From: an uncultured Catenibacterium sp.
Lineage (GTDB): Bacteria > Bacillota_I > Bacilli_A > Erysipelotrichales > Coprobacillaceae
Length of the DNA: 7,485 bases
Direction: 5' to 3'
Assembly (NCBI RefSeq): GCF_900540665.1
Contig: NZ_UQGV01000089.1
Coordinates: forward strand, 1 to 7,485
Positions 5,999 through 7,485 of the stretch are shown piece after piece. The first letter of the stretch is position 1. The number at the start of each line of letters is the position of its first letter. The notes under the pieces were generated by a model. It searched no databases. It saw only the letters and a program-made list of their open reading frames with translations, and was not told where the DNA came from. The translations under genes were made by a program, and so were the position numbers.

Positions 5999-6946
5999 AT
6001 GGCAGAATACAAACAGATCCATAAGGTAGAAGTTGAAAAGAAACCTTTTAAACTTACTAAGAAAATGATTTCATTACTTGTCATTGCGATTGTCCTTGTT
6101 GTTGGTGTGATTACAGCTTATATTGTGACTGCTGATAAGGATGGTTATACAAGTTCTGTACAGAATAGTTCATCAGAAGTGATCAGTGGTGATGTAAGTG
6201 TGACTAAGAAAGGTTTATATGAATACTTATTAGATAACTATGGTGCTAACGAAGTATTAAATGAAGCTTATAATAAGATCACTGCAAAAGAGATTACTGA
6301 CAAAGATGCAATTAATACAAAAGTAAACGAACTTAAACAGCGTTATGCTGAATATTCTGGTTCTTTTGAAACTTACGCAAAGAATCAGGGATATAGTGAT
6401 GCCAAGACTTTTGAGAAAGAAGTCACTGTACCAGAAGCAAAATCTGAACTATTAGAAGAAAAATATTTAGATACAAAATTCAATGATGTATGTAAGGAGT
6501 ATAATGTTTCTTATTTAAAGATTGTTGAATACAGTAAAGAATCTGAAGCATTAAAAGCACTTAAAACAGTGACTAGTGCCGATGCAATGACTGCTTTAAT
6601 GAATGCGAATAAGAGTAGTTCTACTGATTTAGGTTTTGTATGCAGCAAGAGTTCTACTACTACAATTGATAAGAAGATCATCAAAGCTTTAAGTAAGTTC
6701 ACTTCATTAAAGACTGATGGTGTATATAAGGAAGCAGTCAAATTAAGTACAGGTAAGTATGCAGTAGTTTATGTATATAACACAGATAAGAATGCTTCAA
6801 AATCAGATATTACTGAAAAATTACAGAACCTAACTGATGTAAAAGCAGATATTGAATCTTATTATTTAAAGAAATATAAGTTCACTGTTGAAGATGAAAA
6901 GGTTAAGAAACAAATCAAGAAAATTTCTAGTAAATATGTAGACTAA
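5999..6946 (+). CDS. Membrane-anchored extracytoplasmic protein, possibly a diverged PrsA/SurA-like chaperone
   Basis: I do not recognise a named family with certainty. The 315-residue product has a short basic cytoplasmic N-terminus (about 1-22), one strongly hydrophobic segment (about 24-44, ISLLVIAIVLVVGVITAY) without a lipobox, and a large Lys/Ser/Thr-rich outer part, so it should be N-in, C-out. The outer part resembles its upstream neighbour: an N-terminal helical section with YEYLLDNYG and NEAYNKI, a central VSYLKIVEYS segment where a parvulin would have its first strand, then LKTDGVYKEAVKLSTGKYAVVYVYN, which resembles the end of a parvulin domain, and a basic C-terminal helix. No catalytic parvulin histidine is evident. 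It starts 6 bp after the prsA-like stop, with AGGAAG 9 nt upstream, so the two are almost certainly co-transcribed and probably act together at the cell surface. A simple surface protein without foldase ancestry remains possible. Confidence 0.75.
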   Translation: MAEYKQIHKVEVEKKPFKLTKKMISLLVIAIVLVVGVITAYIVTADKDGYTSSVQNSSSEVISGDVSVTKKGLYEYLLDNYGANEVLNEAYNKITAKEITDKDAINTKVNELKQRYAEYSGSFETYAKNQGYSDAKTFEKEVTVPEAKSELLEEKYLDTKFNDVCKEYNVSYLKIVEYSKESEALKALKTVTSADAMTALMNANKSSSTDLGFVCSKSSTTTIDKKIIKALSKFTSLKTDGVYKEAVKLSTGKYAVVYVYNTDKNASKSDITEKLQNLTDVKADIESYYLKKYKFTVEDEKVKKQIKKISSKYVD

Positions 6947-6968
6947 GAGACGTGAAAACGTCTCTTTT
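6945..6968 (+). terminator. Rho-independent terminator after the two-gene foldase unit
   Basis: A perfect 9-bp stem (AAGAGACGT at 6945-6953, ACGTCTCTT at 6958-6966) closes a GAAA tetraloop and runs into TTTTG. The hairpin begins within the TAA stop codon of the preceding gene. The short T-tract suggests that some transcription may continue into the HIT gene. Confidence 0.85.
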
Positions 6969-6969
6969 G

Positions 6970-6978
6970 TGTTAGAAT
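6970..6978 (+). promoter_or_regulatory. Possible extended -10 promoter for the HIT gene
   Basis: TGTTAGAAT fits an extended -10 (TGnTATAAT with one mismatch), but no good -35 lies 17 bp upstream, where the terminator stem sits. The start of transcription would be near 6985, right at the AGGAGG ribosome site. It is suggested mainly because a terminator separates this gene from its upstream neighbour. Confidence 0.3.
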
Positions 6979-6996
6979 GAATATAGGAGGTTTTAT

Positions 6997-7404
6997 ATGA
7001 TGGATAATTGTATTTTTTGTAAGATTGCCGCAAAGGAAATTCCTGGCAAGGTTGTATATGAAGATGATACATGCATTGCATTCTTAGATTTATCACAGAC
7101 TACTGATGGTCATACACTAGTCATTCCTAAGGAACATTATGATAGTTTTTTAGAAGCAGACCCAGAAGTAATGGCACATTGTATGAAAGTGGCTCAGAAG
7201 CTTGCAAATAAGATTGTAGAAAATATGCATGCAAAGGGATGTAATATTCTTACTAATGCGAAAGAGGTTGCTGGCCAGACAGTGCATCATTTCCATATTC
7301 ACATTATTCCAAGATTCGAAGAAAATGATCCAATTAAGATTGAATTTACTGATCGTTCTAGTGTAGTAAATCTCGATGATATCTACAACGAAATCATGAA
7401 ATAG
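6997..7404 (+). CDS. hit: HIT family protein (histidine-triad nucleotide hydrolase or phosphoramidase)
   Basis: This small cytosolic enzyme of the histidine-triad superfamily (HINT branch) is expected to bind purine nucleotides and hydrolyse nucleoside phosphoramidates or aminoacyl-adenylates. The 135-residue length is normal. The N-terminal CIFCKI motif (Cys5, Cys8) with His47 and His98 fits the structural zinc site seen in Bacillus Hit. The substrate loop FLDLSQTTDGHTLVIPKEH is typical. The triad is HFHIHII (His98, His100, His102), with His100 as the expected nucleophile, followed by the usual IPRF. Two adjacent ATGs follow AGGAGG (6985-6990) at 6 and 9 nt, so the product may start at the second Met. 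It stands alone between two terminators. Its closeness to a prsA-like gene recalls the prsA-hit neighbourhood of Bacillus. The true substrate cannot be read from the sequence. Confidence 0.95.
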   Translation: MMDNCIFCKIAAKEIPGKVVYEDDTCIAFLDLSQTTDGHTLVIPKEHYDSFLEADPEVMAHCMKVAQKLANKIVENMHAKGCNILTNAKEVAGQTVHHFHIHIIPRFEENDPIKIEFTDRSSVVNLDDIYNEIMK

Positions 7405-7431
7405 AAAACAGGGATTTAAAATCCCTGTTTT
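7405..7431. terminator. Symmetrical, probably bidirectional terminator after the HIT gene
   Basis: An 11-bp perfect stem (AAAACAGGGAT at 7405-7415, ATCCCTGTTTT at 7421-7431) has a 5-nt TTAAA loop. The hairpin starts right after the HIT stop codon. The arm ends give a T-run on either strand, so it could also end a minus-strand gene coming from beyond the right edge. Confidence 0.85.
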
Positions 7432-7485
7432 CAGATTGTTGACAAATTAGATGAAAATATCAATTGGGCTATCCCAAATTGGTAT
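7432..7485. other. Unassigned right edge with a consensus -35-like TTGACA
   Basis: This 54-bp stretch holds TTGACA (7439-7444), but no -10 box at 16-18 bp. An imperfect inverted repeat, CAATTGGG (7461-7468) with CCCAAATTG (7473-7481), has one bulged base. On the minus strand two frames are open from the edge and stop at TGA (7431-7433) or TAA (7447-7449), so it could be the tail of a convergent gene. A plus-strand frame (DKLDENINWAIPNWY) is open to the edge but has no start codon after the stop at 7416. It is too short to decide. Confidence 0.3.

Noticed and set aside
6866..7096. Minus-strand reading frame of 76 codons over the terminator and HIT start
   Set aside because: It crosses a terminator and the start of a clear HIT gene and has no ribosome site or family resemblance.
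7434..7485. Plus-strand coding start of a new gene at the right edge
   Set aside because: One frame gives a protein-like string but has no ATG, GTG or TTG after its upstream stop; the ATG at 7451 lacks a ribosome site and only 35 bases remain.
1..7485. Mobile element, CRISPR, phage or defence system
   Set aside because: No transposase, integrase, terminal repeats, spaced direct repeats or toxin-like gene is present; all genes are housekeeping or surface-folding types.

Overview
The window looks like ordinary chromosomal DNA from a low-GC Gram-positive bacterium (Bacillota). The gene content (an ABC-type SUF operon ordered sufC-sufD-sufS-sufU-sufB with SufU rather than SufA/IscU, and a PrsA-type lipoprotein next to a HIT gene), the AT-rich composition and the strong Shine-Dalgarno sites all support this. 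TGA is used as a stop (sufS), so the code is standard and it is not a Mycoplasma-type genome. The short SufD and overall style make an Erysipelotrichia-like gut Firmicute my best guess, but this is inference and nothing in the window fixes the genus.

Left two thirds (minus strand, reading from about 4900 down to 1): a compact operon for iron-sulfur cluster assembly. SufS (cysteine desulfurase) mobilises sulfur from cysteine, SufU takes it from SufS, and the SufB-SufD scaffold with the SufC ATPase builds the cluster. Genes overlap or are 2 bp apart. A sixth gene, cut by the left edge, follows sufB; its first 41 residues look like 5-formyltetrahydrofolate cyclo-ligase. A perfect 12-bp inverted repeat lies inside its first codons.

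Middle (4877-5026): a 150-bp divergent promoter region. It has a good SigA-type promoter for suf on the minus strand, a good one for the prsA-like gene on the plus strand, and a 9-bp inverted repeat that touches both -35 boxes.

Right third (plus strand): a two-gene unit encoding a PrsA-like lipoprotein whose parvulin domain lacks the usual histidines, and a single-pass membrane protein that may be a diverged relative. A hairpin terminator follows, then a HIT-family nucleotide-binding protein, then a second, symmetrical terminator. The last 54 bp could not be assigned.

I found no mobile element, CRISPR array, rRNA, tRNA or convincing riboswitch, and no clearly new biological system. The points most worth a second look are the N-terminally short SufD, the hairpin inside the gene after sufB, the symmetrical divergent promoters, and the paired surface proteins with degenerate foldase domains.
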